NCBI RefSeq assembly: GCF_003752585.1
Contig: NZ_RKHR01000004.1
Coordinates: 248,001-312,000 of the forward strand
Direction: 5' to 3'
DNA length: 64,000 nucleotides
Origin: Sinobacterium caligoides
GTDB taxonomy: Bacteria; Pseudomonadota; Gammaproteobacteria; Pseudomonadales; Sinobacteriaceae
Positions 10,216 through 18,776 of the stretch are shown here, in pieces. Position numbers and translations under genes: made by a program. Positions within the stretch are counted from its first letter, which is position 1; every line of letters starts with the position of its first letter. The notes below the pieces were generated by a model. The model did not search any database and was not told where the DNA came from. It worked only from the letters and a program-made list of their open reading frames with translations.

Positions 10216-10584
10216 AACTCTCCGATACCTATTTATTCAGAACTAACCGCTATATAGATGGGGGCAGAACCCATGATTTCAACATTATATTTGTACGCAT
10301 GAGAATTTTTACTCACTATTTATTCTGACCCCTTTACTCCCCACTAGTTCCCGTTGTAGGGTAGTAACTAACCCGTATTTAACAATACGTACGACAGCGA
10401 TAGAGTAAGTTCATCGACCGCAGTCTACTTGTTTCCAACGGGCGATAGAGTGGCTAGTATCAAATACTTAAGTCCTTACCTCCGTGCTACTTAAGGAGCA
10501 CGCAGGAATCTTAGCTTTGATGATCTTGCCAAGAATTAATCGGCATACAACCCCGCTGATTAGATCCGCACTAGGAGTCAACTT
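10216..10584. other. Intergenic region between htpX and hpf
   Basis: A 369-nt divergent spacer. It holds the htpX heat-shock promoter and, nearer hpf, a small hairpin at 10483-10502 (CGTGCT, 8-nt loop, AGCACG) of unknown meaning. I see no gene. The hpf ribosome-binding site AGGAG lies 7 nt before its ATG. Confidence 0.6.
10256..10283 (-). promoter_or_regulatory. Sigma-32 (RpoH) heat-shock promoter of htpX
   Basis: On the minus strand, GTTGAAA (10277-10283), 13-bp spacer, CCCCATCT (10256-10263). The consensus is CTTGAAA, 11-16 bp, CCCCATnT, so 6/7 and 7/7 defined positions match. It lies about 40 nt before the htpX start codon, the right place for a promoter. Confidence 0.8.
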
Positions 10585-10947
10585 ATGCAAAAACAACTAC
10601 AACTTGTATTCAACCACGTAGAATCTTCTGACGGACTAAAGGAGCTAGCAGCAACTCTGCTAGAAAAGATAGAGAGCCTCAATAGCGATATCACCAGCTG
10701 TCACATTGTTTTTGCTGCCGAGCCGAACCATCAATTCAGCGTCACTATCGAAATGCAGGCGATGCATAACGCCTTCGAGAGTACCGCTACCGATGCCGAC
10801 GCCTATAGCGCACTACGTCAGGCCTTTAAGAAGCTCAACCGCATTCTTCAAGATCATTCTGGTAAGTTACGCGCCAGCCGCTACGACAGTGAACAGCCTG
10901 TCGTCGAAGAGCCTTACGACACAGATCAAGAAGAGGCCGTCGCCTAA
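10585..10947 (+). CDS. hpf: Ribosome hibernation factor, HPF/RaiA (S30AE) family
   Basis: 120 residues. The arrangement of about 95 residues of S30AE-like beta-alpha-beta-beta-beta-alpha fold plus an acidic tail fits a short HPF or RaiA. Recognisable parts are FNHVESSDGLKELAATLLEKIESL, then the strands around HIVFAAEPNHQFSV, then ALRQAFKKLNRILQDHSGKL. It would bind the 30S decoding centre in stationary phase. The central strand lacks some of the usual basic residues, so it is divergent; RaiA versus short HPF cannot be decided. It is a single gene with its own hairpin terminator. Confidence 0.75.
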   Translation: MQKQLQLVFNHVESSDGLKELAATLLEKIESLNSDITSCHIVFAAEPNHQFSVTIEMQAMHNAFESTATDADAYSALRQAFKKLNRILQDHSGKLRASRYDSEQPVVEEPYDTDQEEAVA

Positions 10948-10956
10948 CAGCGTCTT

Positions 10957-10997
10957 AGCCAGGAGTGGACGAGCACTCCTGGCTACCTCCCTTTTTC
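10957..10997 (+). terminator. Hairpin terminator after hpf
   Basis: An 11-bp perfect stem AGCCAGGAGTG/CACTCCTGGCT with loop GACGAG, followed by ACCTCCC and five T. The stem is strong; the U-run is slightly displaced. Confidence 0.65.
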
Positions 10998-11073
10998 CAG
11001 AAAATATAGAGCTAACCTCACCCCTGTTTTATCCCTTCTCTTGCAGTACTTGTAACACCTATATTTTTAGCGT

Positions 11074-12123
11074 CTATAAAGGCAACGCTATCTGAGCATC
11101 AGCCTCTTCAGCCTTCAGTCTCACCCCGACGCCCAGTAAGCGTACACTTTTATCTCTGCGCTCGATCGCCTGCGCGAAAAGCTGCCGGAAAACCCCCTCC
11201 TCAACTTTCAGTGACAAACACTCCGCCGTTGTTGTCGTAAAGTCACTAAAGCGAAGCTTAACGAACTGCTTAATAATTAATACTTCACTGCCCCGGTGCC
11301 GACTAATACGCTGCTGCAATTCGGCGGTTAACGCTGGTAACTCTTCGAGGCAGGATTGTAAGTCATCAAGATCATCATCGTATGTATGCTCTACGCTAAT
11401 GGATTTGCGCTGCCTATGCGGCTTCACCACACGCTCATCGATACCTCGGCAAAGTTCATACAAGCGTTGACCAAATCGACCAAAGTACTCCGTTAATTCA
11501 TAAACGCTAAATGCACGCAGGTCGGCGCAAGTCCGCACCCCTAAGCTATGTAGTTTTCTCTGGGTTACCTTGCCCACACCAAATAACTTATCGACGGAGA
11601 GAGCCGCGACAAAAGCCTCGACCTCGTGAGGCTGAATCACTGTCAGCCCATTAGGCTTCTGCCAATCACTGGCGATTTTCGCTAGGTATTTACTATTTGC
11701 CACGCCAGCCGAGATGGTAATACCGACTTCCTGTTGCACTCGACGCCTAATTTCTTGCGCAATCAGAGTAGCACTGCCATAAAAGTGACTAACATCACTA
11801 ACGTCGAGATAAGCCTCATCAAGCGAAAGCGGCTCAACCAAACTAGTAAAGTCATGAAATATTCTCTGAACTTGCCGACTCACCTCCTTATATTTCACCA
11901 TGTCAGGAGAAATAATCAGTAATGATGGGCACAATTTCTTTGCCTGTGACATCGACATTGCTGAATGTAAACCATAACTCCTGGCCAGATAATTACAGGT
12001 CGCAACCACCGATCTAGGCCCTGAGCCACCGATAGCCAAGGGCTTATCTTCGAGCACTGGATTGTCACGCATCTCTACTGAAGCGTAAAAACTATCGCAA
12101 TCACAATGAATTATTTTCCGCAT
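11074..12123 (-). CDS. dinB: DNA polymerase IV (Y-family) DinB
   Basis: 349 residues. The palm motif is HCDCDSFYASVEMRDNP with Asp8, and the catalytic pair is in SLDEAYLDVSD (Asp102, Glu103). Helix-hairpin-helix LFGVGKVTQRKLHSLG follows, then the little-finger domain, and the protein ends EADAQIALPL, a typical beta-clamp-binding tail. It performs error-prone translesion synthesis. The ATG at 12123 is chosen because the family starts there and GAAGG precedes it. I looked for a LexA box upstream and did not see one. Confidence 0.96.
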   Translation of the reverse strand: MRKIIHCDCDSFYASVEMRDNPVLEDKPLAIGGSGPRSVVATCNYLARSYGLHSAMSMSQAKKLCPSLLIISPDMVKYKEVSRQVQRIFHDFTSLVEPLSLDEAYLDVSDVSHFYGSATLIAQEIRRRVQQEVGITISAGVANSKYLAKIASDWQKPNGLTVIQPHEVEAFVAALSVDKLFGVGKVTQRKLHSLGVRTCADLRAFSVYELTEYFGRFGQRLYELCRGIDERVVKPHRQRKSISVEHTYDDDLDDLQSCLEELPALTAELQQRISRHRGSEVLIIKQFVKLRFSDFTTTTAECLSLKVEEGVFRQLFAQAIERRDKSVRLLGVGVRLKAEEADAQIALPL

Positions 12124-12304
12124 GCAACCTTCAACCAGAAATACTAAGAACATTATCAGCGGCAATATTTCCCGGTATTACAGCCTATCTAACCATCAAG
12201 CCCGACGAATTAACACGGATATTAAAGTACACTAAGAATGCTATCATTTCACACCTATAACGGTAAAATAGCGCCTCCATTCAAAGTTAGGAGCAACGGC
12301 AACC

Positions 12305-12718
12305 ATGTCCACAGGAAACTGGGATCCAGAGATTAATGCACAACGCAAAGCCCTGAGCATCGAGCCGGCCTTCCTCACATTATTTATAAAAATAAGCGCC
12401 GACGATCAGCTCGATGTTATTGCCGATCAACTCACCAAGACACAACTTGAAACCTTTCCTGCCCTCATCGAGCTTTCCATAGAAGACTGGCAGGATGCTG
12501 TGAAGAACCTCAGCAATGATGACATCTGGCAGCTCATACGCTTTTGGACTGTCGCCGAAAAGTCGCTGGTCGGGTGGGAGTGTGGGGATAAATCACCAGT
12601 AATAGCTTTAAACAAACTACTCAAGAAGCGTAAGAAAGCCTTAAGCAAAGAGCAGCTAACCTGGATAAAATCCACTAGTAACAATCACTTCCTGCCAAAC
12701 GGCCCACTTTTAATGTAA
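12305..12718 (+). CDS. Hypothetical protein
   Basis: 137 residues, AGGAG 10 nt before the ATG. It is a cytoplasmic-looking helical protein with LSIEDWQDAVKNLSNDDIWQLIRFWTVAEK and a basic stretch KKRKKALSKEQ near the C-terminus. I do not recognise a characterised family. It stands alone between dinB (divergent) and a DUF1244 gene (convergent). Confidence 0.65.
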   Translation: MSTGNWDPEINAQRKALSIEPAFLTLFIKISADDQLDVIADQLTKTQLETFPALIELSIEDWQDAVKNLSNDDIWQLIRFWTVAEKSLVGWECGDKSPVIALNKLLKKRKKALSKEQLTWIKSTSNNHFLPNGPLLM

Positions 12719-12770
12719 CCTCTATTGCAAAGAAATGGCGGCATCAGCCGCCACTCTTGCACTCATACTC

Positions 12771-13067
12771 TTAGTCCTTAGGCTTACTCTCCTCAAAATC
12801 CTTTAACTGTTGCACTGAGGCGGGCTTCTGGTTTTTCACCTTCCAGTCTTCATAAGGCATTCCATAAATTCTTTCTCTTGCCTGATCATAATCTAGATCA
12901 AGACCGCGCTCCTCCGCCTCTGCTCGATACCATTTCGAAAGACAATTGCGACAAAAACCCGCCAAGTTCATTAAATCTATATTCTGTACATCGTTTCGCT
13001 CATCTAAATGAGCCAATAATCGACGAAAGGCTGCCGCCTCAATTTCTAGTTCTTTTTGTTTGTTCAT
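12771..13067 (-). CDS. DUF1244 family protein
   Basis: 98 residues. The core NLAGFCRNCLSKWYRAEAEERGL followed by ARERIYGMPYEDWK is the hallmark of DUF1244 (PF06844), a small cytoplasmic protein widespread in proteobacteria and of unknown function. The two cysteines in CRNC are conserved in the family as I know it. The C-terminus is a lysine/glutamate-rich tail. Confidence 0.88.
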   Translation of the reverse strand: MNKQKELEIEAAAFRRLLAHLDERNDVQNIDLMNLAGFCRNCLSKWYRAEAEERGLDLDYDQARERIYGMPYEDWKVKNQKPASVQQLKDFEESKPKD

Positions 13068-13309
13068 AATAATCTCAAGAATGAAGGTTCACTATCTCTA
13101 GTGGCGTAAGTATAAACCAGTGTAAAAGTGATGAAAAACACTATATTAAACTAACGGTAAGACTATATTAAGCCATCTATTATGTCGCTATACATGAATA
13201 ATCATCACGGCCACCAATAAACATCTTATACTCTATAATTATCAAAAAATGCTGAATTTTCCTTAGATAAAGTAGCCACAAAGCTGTTGGGATAAAGCAC
13301 CTGGACTAT

Positions 13310-13344
13310 TTTTTTTCAATTTTAATGTTTTTTATTGAAAAAAA
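13310..13344. promoter_or_regulatory. A/T-tract inverted repeat upstream of the algP-like gene
   Basis: TTTTTTTCAAT (13310-13320) and ATTGAAAAAAA (13334-13344) are perfect inverted copies separated by 13 AT-rich bases, about 35 bp before the -10 box. A-tracts of this kind are the preferred targets of AT-hook and nucleoid proteins, so autoregulation is possible (inference). Confidence 0.45.
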
Positions 13345-13378
13345 TCGTCGATATACTGCTATTTTATATAAAGATGCG

Positions 13379-13384
13379 TATAAT
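13379..13384 (+). promoter_or_regulatory. -10 box of the algP-like gene
   Basis: Perfect TATAAT followed by a GC-rich discriminator (CGCGCC). The -35 is weak. The start codon is 45 nt downstream with GAGGGG 8 nt before it. Confidence 0.5.
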
Positions 13385-13428
13385 CGCGCCGGTTAATGTT
13401 TAAAATTTATTGCTGAGGGGCAAAAACT

Positions 13429-14421
13429 ATGGCAGCTGCCAAAAAAACACTAGATATCGTAGCGGACTTAGAAAGTGAAATTTCTAAACTTCAGGACAAA
13501 CTTGATAAAGCACGCACCAAAAAACTAAACGATACTAATAAGGCCATCATCAAAGCTAAGGCGGATGCCAAGAAAGCCATAGTACAAGAGAAGAAGCTAG
13601 CTGCCAAAGTTGGGCCCGTACGCGATAAGAATCGCGCCAAGAAAACAGCCGCAACAAAGAAAGCTTACGACAAAGCCCGTGCCGCTGTTGAAGCTCAAAA
13701 GTTGAAGATCAAGGAAATGAAGGTTGGCATCAAAGCCAACGAAGCCTTAGCGAAGACTCTTAAGGCCGACACCAAGCGTAGCGCAGCGATCAACAAGGCT
13801 GTTGCAGCATTCAACGCTGTACAAGCCCGTGCAGACGCTAAGGCTGCCAAGGCTGAGGCCAAGAGCCTTGCTGCCGCAGAAAAGAAAGCTGCGAGTAAAG
13901 CAAAGGCAAAAGCTGCGGCAGAAAAAGCCAAGGCACCAGCTAAGAAGCGCGGTCGCCCAGCTAAGGTTACTGCCGATGCACCAAAGAAGCGTGGCCGTCC
14001 TGCGAAAAGCACAACCACTAAGAAAGCCGCTGCCAAGCCTGCTGCCAAAAAAACCGCTGCCAAGCCTGCTGCTAAGAAAGCCGCTGCCAAGCCTGCCGCT
14101 AAGAAAGCCGCTGCCAAGCCTGCTGCTAAGAAAGCCGCTGCCAAGCCTGCTGCTAAGAAAGCCGCTGCCAAGCCTGCTGCTAAGAAAGCCACTGCCAAGC
14201 CTGCCGCTAAAAAAGCCGCTGCCAAGCCTGCCGCTAAGAAAGCTGCTGCCAAGCCTGCTGCTAAGAAAGCCGCTGCCAAGCCTGCCGCTAAGAAAGCCGC
14301 TGCCAAGCCTGCCGCTAAGAAAGTAGAAGCCGCTAAAGTTGTCGCTCTTAAAGTAGAGACTCCGAAAGTGGTTGAGGCTATCAAGCCGGAAGCTAGCAAG
14401 CCAGAAGCAGACAAGTCTTAA
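13429..14421 (+). CDS. algP: AlgP-like histone H1-type DNA-binding protein
   Basis: 330 residues. Residues 1-150 form a Lys/Ala-rich helical (coiled-coil-like) region. Two AT-hook-like KKRGRPAK motifs follow near residues 164-188. After that come 11 copies of a nine-residue KAAAKPAAK unit and a tail with VEAAKVVALKVE. This organisation (helical head, then KPAA repeats) is that of AlgP/AlgR3 of Pseudomonas, a histone-H1-like activator or nucleoid protein. The AT-hooks are an addition I can see directly. The repeat number is probably variable. It is preceded by an A-tract palindrome and followed by a strong terminator, so it is monocistronic. Confidence 0.85.
   Translation: MAAAKKTLDIVADLESEISKLQDKLDKARTKKLNDTNKAIIKAKADAKKAIVQEKKLAAKVGPVRDKNRAKKTAATKKAYDKARAAVEAQKLKIKEMKVGIKANEALAKTLKADTKRSAAINKAVAAFNAVQARADAKAAKAEAKSLAAAEKKAASKAKAKAAAEKAKAPAKKRGRPAKVTADAPKKRGRPAKSTTTKKAAAKPAAKKTAAKPAAKKAAAKPAAKKAAAKPAAKKAAAKPAAKKAAAKPAAKKATAKPAAKKAAAKPAAKKAAAKPAAKKAAAKPAAKKAAAKPAAKKVEAAKVVALKVETPKVVEAIKPEASKPEADKS
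14023..14319 (+). repeat. 11 x 27-bp tandem repeat inside the algP-like gene
   Basis: Eleven copies of a 27-bp unit encoding KAAAKPAAK, 297 bp in total, differing mainly at third positions (GCT/GCC, AAG/AAA) plus two Ala-to-Thr changes. This is a minisatellite-like coding repeat that keeps the frame when copies are lost or gained. Confidence 0.95.
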
Positions 14422-14444
14422 TCGTTAGCTTGCTTTACTATGAA

Positions 14445-14478
14445 AGCTCGCCAACCCTGTTGGCGGGCTTTTTTTTTA
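14445..14478 (+). terminator. Rho-independent terminator of the algP-like gene
   Basis: GCTCGCCAA, loop CCCTG, TTGGCGGGC (one G-T pair), then nine T. Confidence 0.9.
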
Positions 14479-14497
14479 CCTAGCACTACCCTACACA

Positions 14498-15622
14498 TTA
14501 ATACCCATCCTCACTCACTGGCCCAACACTCTTCAGTATTAACTGTATAAGCTTGGTCTGCCGAGTCACTCCTGTCTTCGAAAAAACAGCACTCAGATGC
14601 GACTTCGTCGTGTTTCTCGATACCCCAAGCTCTTCAGAGGCCTCATCCAGCGTCAAACCATTAGCCAGCAACATTGATAGCGCTGCCTCGGAGGGAGTAA
14701 AACCGAATAGTGTTGCCAAAGCCGACGTAGGTGCTTTTCTGCGATGCTGAGGATCACTAACAAAAAGTGCAACACAGGGCTGGTTGGCGCTTGGGGAGGT
14801 ACTACACGGTAATGAGCGAAGCTGTATGGCAAGCCTCAAAGCACCTGGAGCATATTCCGTTTTAAACACTTCTGATGCCACTGCTCGCCCTGACACATGC
14901 CGCTCGATCAAGCGCGCGACTAGCTGTTGTAACTGCCTATTCTCTTCGCTTCGCTCTAAGCAAAGCTTACCATGCCTTAATGACAGGCCATTGCTCTCGG
15001 TAAAAAGTCTCTTCGCAGCCTCGTTGTAACGTATTACTTCTGCCTTTTCACTCAGTATAATAACGCCCAAAGCCATCTCGCCCATCGCCTCACTATAGAG
15101 GCAGCTCTCCATTTCCGCGCCCTGTAACCTCATATAAATCTCTACTGCTTGTCGTAAATGCGGCAACAGCATCTCCAACAAATACCGTTCTCTATGAGCA
15201 AAATTTAACGCTCCCTCATTTCTTGTAATTCGCAAGCGAACATCGACACCGTCTGCGAGTGAGAAATCAAAGCCCATTATCTGTTCAATTTTTAGCGGCT
15301 GCATGTATTCGGTGTAATAACGGCTCGACTTAAAACCAGCCATATCAACATGCTCCTCTATACTAACTACCTTTCCTTCGGGTAAATTAACAAACGGGTC
15401 AAGAGCATAGTAATTATTGTTATAGGCGAGAACATCGTCAGGATCTGTCACAAAAGCATTTAACACAAACCCTCTATCACTTTTGCTAGGTGGCTTTAAT
15501 AATAAAGTAGCAAAGCTAGCATCAACACACTGACGCAACTCTACTAAAAATAATTCCCAACGGTTTTCATCAAGTACCCCCGCATAAATTGACCGTATTA
15601 AAGCCTCGGGTAAAACAACCAT
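14498..15622 (-). CDS. LuxR-family HTH transcriptional regulator
   Basis: 374 residues. An N-terminal sensor part is followed by a PAS-like middle (ALGVIILSEKAEVIRYNEAAKRLF) and a C-terminal LuxR/GerE HTH (LFGFTPSEAALSMLLANGLTLDEAS, then RNTTKSHLSAVFSKTG). The ATG at 15622 has AGGAG 6 nt upstream; the longer frame to 15703 has no such site. It is a clear paralogue of the truncated gene at 1-953. It sits 247 nt downstream of the meta-cleavage operon on the same strand, behind a terminator, so it could regulate that operon, but this is only positional inference. Confidence 0.85.
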   Translation of the reverse strand: MVVLPEALIRSIYAGVLDENRWELFLVELRQCVDASFATLLLKPPSKSDRGFVLNAFVTDPDDVLAYNNNYYALDPFVNLPEGKVVSIEEHVDMAGFKSSRYYTEYMQPLKIEQIMGFDFSLADGVDVRLRITRNEGALNFAHRERYLLEMLLPHLRQAVEIYMRLQGAEMESCLYSEAMGEMALGVIILSEKAEVIRYNEAAKRLFTESNGLSLRHGKLCLERSEENRQLQQLVARLIERHVSGRAVASEVFKTEYAPGALRLAIQLRSLPCSTSPSANQPCVALFVSDPQHRRKAPTSALATLFGFTPSEAALSMLLANGLTLDEASEELGVSRNTTKSHLSAVFSKTGVTRQTKLIQLILKSVGPVSEDGY

Positions 15623-15810
15623 TTCCACTCCTAACAACTTGACAGCAATGCCTTCGGCCACTAGGTGAGCAGCATAAAGCCTCAACTTACTGCTACAACA
15701 CAATCACCAAGCCAAACATGCTGCTACAAAAAATGACGAGACTGCAAGAATGAAGCTAGCAACCACTTAACTACAGATATATACAAGAAATTAGTACCCA
15801 ATATAGAAAC

Positions 15811-15838
15811 AAAAAACGACGCCATATAGGCGCCGTTA
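15811..15838 (-). terminator. Rho-independent terminator of the meta-cleavage operon
   Basis: On the minus strand AACGGCGCC, loop TATAT, GGCGTCGTT (nine pairs, one G-T), running into a T-tract. It lies about 30 nt after the aldolase stop. Confidence 0.85.
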
Positions 15839-15869
15839 TTCAATCAACCGTAACATCAACCATCCCAGA

Positions 15870-16898
15870 TTAGATCAGGCCTTTCTCACGAGCCATATCG
15901 AGCGCCAGATCTTCAATCATATCTTCCTGTCCACCGACCGTACCACGACGACCAAGCTCAACTAGAATATCACGGGCTGGAACGCCATATTTGATACTAG
16001 CGCGCTTGGCAAATAATAAGAAAGATGAGTAGACACCGGCATAGCCCAAGGTCAACGCATCTCTATCTAAACGGATAGGCTGATCCATCATTGGCACTAC
16101 AATATCTTCTGCAACATCCATAATTTTATAAAGATCAATGCCTGTTTCGACCTGTAACCTTTCTGTCGTCGCAATCAGCACTTCTAACGGCGTATTACCT
16201 GCACCGGCTCCCAGGCCAGCAACCGAACCATCTATACGATTGGCGCCGGCTTCTATCGCCGCTAGCGAGTTCATCACACCGAGAGACAGGTTGTGGTGGC
16301 CATGAAAACCCAGCTCTGTTGCGGGATCAAGAGCGGCACGGGCCGCCGAAATACGCGCCGTCACATCATGCGGCATCATATAACCCGCTGAGTCAGTAAT
16401 ATACACACAGTTGGCACCATAGCTCTCCAGCAACTTAAGCTGCTCGACTAAAGCATCAGGTTCAATCATATGCGTCATCATCAAGAAGCCCACGGTATCT
16501 AGGCCCATTTCACGCCCCATACCAATGTGCTGCTCAGTCACGTCCGCTTCACTACAATGAGTGGCTACGCGGATACTACTAATACCACAATCCGCAGCCA
16601 TCTTCAGATGATCGACAGTACCGATACCGGGCAACAATAACGCAGATACCTTGGTGTTTTTAACAGCACCAACGACGGCACGAAGATACTCTTCATCACT
16701 TGCTGCGGGGAAACCATAATTGACCGAACGGCCACCGAGGCCATCACCATGAGTAACTTCGATCATCGGCACACCTGCCTCGTCTAACGCCTTGGCTACC
16801 GTCACCATCTCATCAATGCTGATCTGATGCTGTTTGGCATGCATGCCATCACGCAAGCACATATCGTGGATGGTAACTTTCTTACCTGCAATATTCAT
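15870..16898 (-). CDS. 4-hydroxy-2-oxovalerate aldolase (DmpG/BphI/MhpE type)
   Basis: 342 residues of the HMGL-like TIM-barrel aldolase family. The catalytic start [11 protein letters not shown] gives Arg16, Asp17 and His20; the metal site is completed by [11 protein letters not shown] (His199, His201). It cleaves 4-hydroxy-2-oxovalerate to pyruvate and acetaldehyde, and in this family it channels acetaldehyde directly to the partner dehydrogenase encoded 15 nt upstream. CAGGAGAA precedes the ATG. It is the last gene of the operon and is followed by a terminator. DmpG, BphI and MhpE are the same activity, so no single symbol is assigned. Confidence 0.95.
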   Translation of the reverse strand: MNIAGKKVTIHDMCLRDGMHAKQHQISIDEMVTVAKALDEAGVPMIEVTHGDGLGGRSVNYGFPAASDEEYLRAVVGAVKNTKVSALLLPGIGTVDHLKMAADCGISSIRVATHCSEADVTEQHIGMGREMGLDTVGFLMMTHMIEPDALVEQLKLLESYGANCVYITDSAGYMMPHDVTARISAARAALDPATELGFHGHHNLSLGVMNSLAAIEAGANRIDGSVAGLGAGAGNTPLEVLIATTERLQVETGIDLYKIMDVAEDIVVPMMDQPIRLDRDALTLGYAGVYSSFLLFAKRASIKYGVPARDILVELGRRGTVGGQEDMIEDLALDMAREKGLI

Positions 16899-16913
16899 TC
16901 TGGCTTCTCCTGC

Positions 16914-17828
16914 TTACGCTTTAGTGGGCTCGAGCACCATACGGCCCGCTAGTATTTCTTCCGCATACATCTCTGCTGTGCGCAGACCGGCAGCGGTCAT
17001 GATATCGAGGTTACCGGCATACTTTGGCAGGAAGTCTCCTAGACCTTCGACCTCCATATAAATAGAAACACGATTTCCATCAAACACTGGACCATTTTTT
17101 AACTTATAACCCGGTACATATTTCTGCACCTCTTCGATCATGCTGTGCACTGACGCAATGATCGCCTCTTGATCAGGCTCTTCGGCCGTCAAACAGTGGA
17201 TCGTGTCGCGCATGATCAGCGGTGGCTCTGCGGGGTTGATGATAATAATCGCCTTACCTTCTTTCGCTCCACCGACCTTCTCAATAGCTCCGGCTGTCGT
17301 GCGAGTAAACTCATCAATATTCTTACGCGTACCCGGGCCCGCCGATTTAGAGGAGACCGTTGCAACTATTTCGCCGTATTCGACAGGCTGAACTTGGCTC
17401 ACCGCCGCAACCATAGGAATTGTTGCCTGCCCACCACAGGTCACCATGTTCACGTTCATCGCCTTAGCAGAGACAGCTTCTTTTAAATTAACCGGCGGAA
17501 TACAGTAAGGACCAATAGCGGCAGGCGTGAGATCAATCATCAGCGCGCCCAGCTCATTGACCTTGCGCGAGTTCTCCGCATGCACATAAGCACTAGTAGC
17601 ATCGAAACAGATCTGCACGCCATCGGCCTTCATCTCCTCCAACATACCGTCAACACCCTTAGCCGTTGTCTTCAGCCCTAACTCTCGGGCGCGCGCGAGC
17701 CCCGGTGAGTCCTCAACAACGCCAACCATCCATACAGGTTCAATCAAGTCTGAGCGCAACGCCTTAATTAATAAGTCGGTGCCGATATTACCGGGACCAA
17801 TAATGGCCGCTTTGATTTTATTACTCAT
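16914..17828 (-). CDS. Acetaldehyde dehydrogenase, acylating (DmpF/BphJ/MhpF type)
   Basis: 304 residues. The NAD site is [12 protein letters not shown] near residue 10, and the catalytic thiol is in [12 protein letters not shown] (Cys131). It converts acetaldehyde, NAD and CoA to acetyl-CoA and forms the channelling complex with the aldolase encoded next. AGAGAAC precedes the start. The gap to the hydratase gene upstream is 96 nt. Confidence 0.95.
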   Translation of the reverse strand: MSNKIKAAIIGPGNIGTDLLIKALRSDLIEPVWMVGVVEDSPGLARARELGLKTTAKGVDGMLEEMKADGVQICFDATSAYVHAENSRKVNELGALMIDLTPAAIGPYCIPPVNLKEAVSAKAMNVNMVTCGGQATIPMVAAVSQVQPVEYGEIVATVSSKSAGPGTRKNIDEFTRTTAGAIEKVGGAKEGKAIIIINPAEPPLIMRDTIHCLTAEEPDQEAIIASVHSMIEEVQKYVPGYKLKNGPVFDGNRVSIYMEVEGLGDFLPKYAGNLDIMTAAGLRTAEMYAEEILAGRMVLEPTKA

Positions 17829-17924
17829 AGTCGTTCTCTTTATTATCGATTACGCTTGCTGTGCTATTCACTGGCCAACAACTTATCAAGCCAGAAAGCA
17901 CTATATTTACATACTTGCTTCAAG

Positions 17925-18710
17925 CTAGACGAAGGAGACCTCACAACTCCCCACTCCCTCTAACTCTAATTTCATCTCATCACCTGGCCCTACATTCTCC
18001 AACGGCACCAACGAACCCGATAAAATCAAGTCGCCTGCATCGAAGGTAATACCAAACTGACCGAGGGTGTTAGCGAGCCAAGCTACGGCAGTCAGGGGGT
18101 TTCCTTGAACAGCACTACCCATACCTTCACTGAGTAACGCACCATTCTTGTAGACTTTCATCTGCAAGTTAGGAAGGTCTAGCGTCTTTGGGTCAACCTC
18201 ACTCTCACCGATAGTAAAGACACCGCAAGAAGCGTTATCGGCGACGGTGTCTTGAATCTTAATTTGCCAATCTTGAATACGTGAATCGACAATCTCAAAA
18301 CAAGGCATCACACATTCTGTTGCCTCCAACACGTCTGCTTCAGTGACCCCTGGGCCAACTAAAGCCTTCTTCAGCCTGAAGGCGATTTCCCCTTCAGCAC
18401 GTGGCGCAATAAGGTTGCCAGCGACAGGGATGGCGGCACCGTTGGGGTAGTGCATTTTGTCGGTGAGAAAGCCAAAGTCCGGCTGATTAACGCCCAGCAT
18501 GTCTTGCACCACCTTGCTGGTCACACCAATTTTCTTACCAATGATTTTCTCTCCCGCCTCGACACGACGAGCCACCATACGCAGCGAGATATGATAAGCG
18601 TCGTCAATCGTAATATCGTCGTAACGATCAGTGAATGGACTCAACGTGCGCTGATGGCTCAACGCCTCGTACAACTCATCACCCAATTGCTCAATTAATG
18701 CCTTTTCCAT
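17925..18710 (-). CDS. 2-keto-4-pentenoate hydratase family (DmpE/BphH/MhpD type)
   Basis: 261 residues, usual length. GKKIGVTSKVVQDMLGVNQPDFGFL and APRAEGEIAFRLKK (the Glu-x-Glu metal-binding pair) are family signatures. It hydrates 2-oxopent-4-enoate to 4-hydroxy-2-oxovalerate, the aldolase substrate. The closely related 2-oxo-3-hexenedioate decarboxylases (DmpH) share this fold and cannot be excluded, but the gene order favours the hydratase. AAGGT precedes the ATG. Confidence 0.9.
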   Translation of the reverse strand: MEKALIEQLGDELYEALSHQRTLSPFTDRYDDITIDDAYHISLRMVARRVEAGEKIIGKKIGVTSKVVQDMLGVNQPDFGFLTDKMHYPNGAAIPVAGNLIAPRAEGEIAFRLKKALVGPGVTEADVLEATECVMPCFEIVDSRIQDWQIKIQDTVADNASCGVFTIGESEVDPKTLDLPNLQMKVYKNGALLSEGMGSAVQGNPLTAVAWLANTLGQFGITFDAGDLILSGSLVPLENVGPGDEMKLELEGVGSCEVSFV

Positions 18711-18776
18711 CTTTTTTACCTTTTATTATATCTACACCAACGCTATACCGTACCTTCCTATCGAACTATGCGATCG

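Larger units (their letters stand above)
13068..13428. other. AT-rich upstream region of the algP-like gene
   Basis: 361 nt, strongly AT-rich. It contains a perfect 11-bp inverted repeat of A/T tracts (13310-13344) and a -10 box at 13379-13384 followed by a GC-rich stretch CGCGCCGG. No ORF is convincing. Confidence 0.6.

Noticed and set aside
12124-12304. LexA box for dinB
   Set aside because: No CTGT-N8-ACAG element was found upstream; the best partial (CTGTAATA) has no second half.
13695-14414. Open frame on the minus strand of the algP repeat (239 codons, Ala/Leu-rich)
   Set aside because: It is the mirror of the Lys/Ala repeat in another frame and has no ribosome-binding site or real composition.
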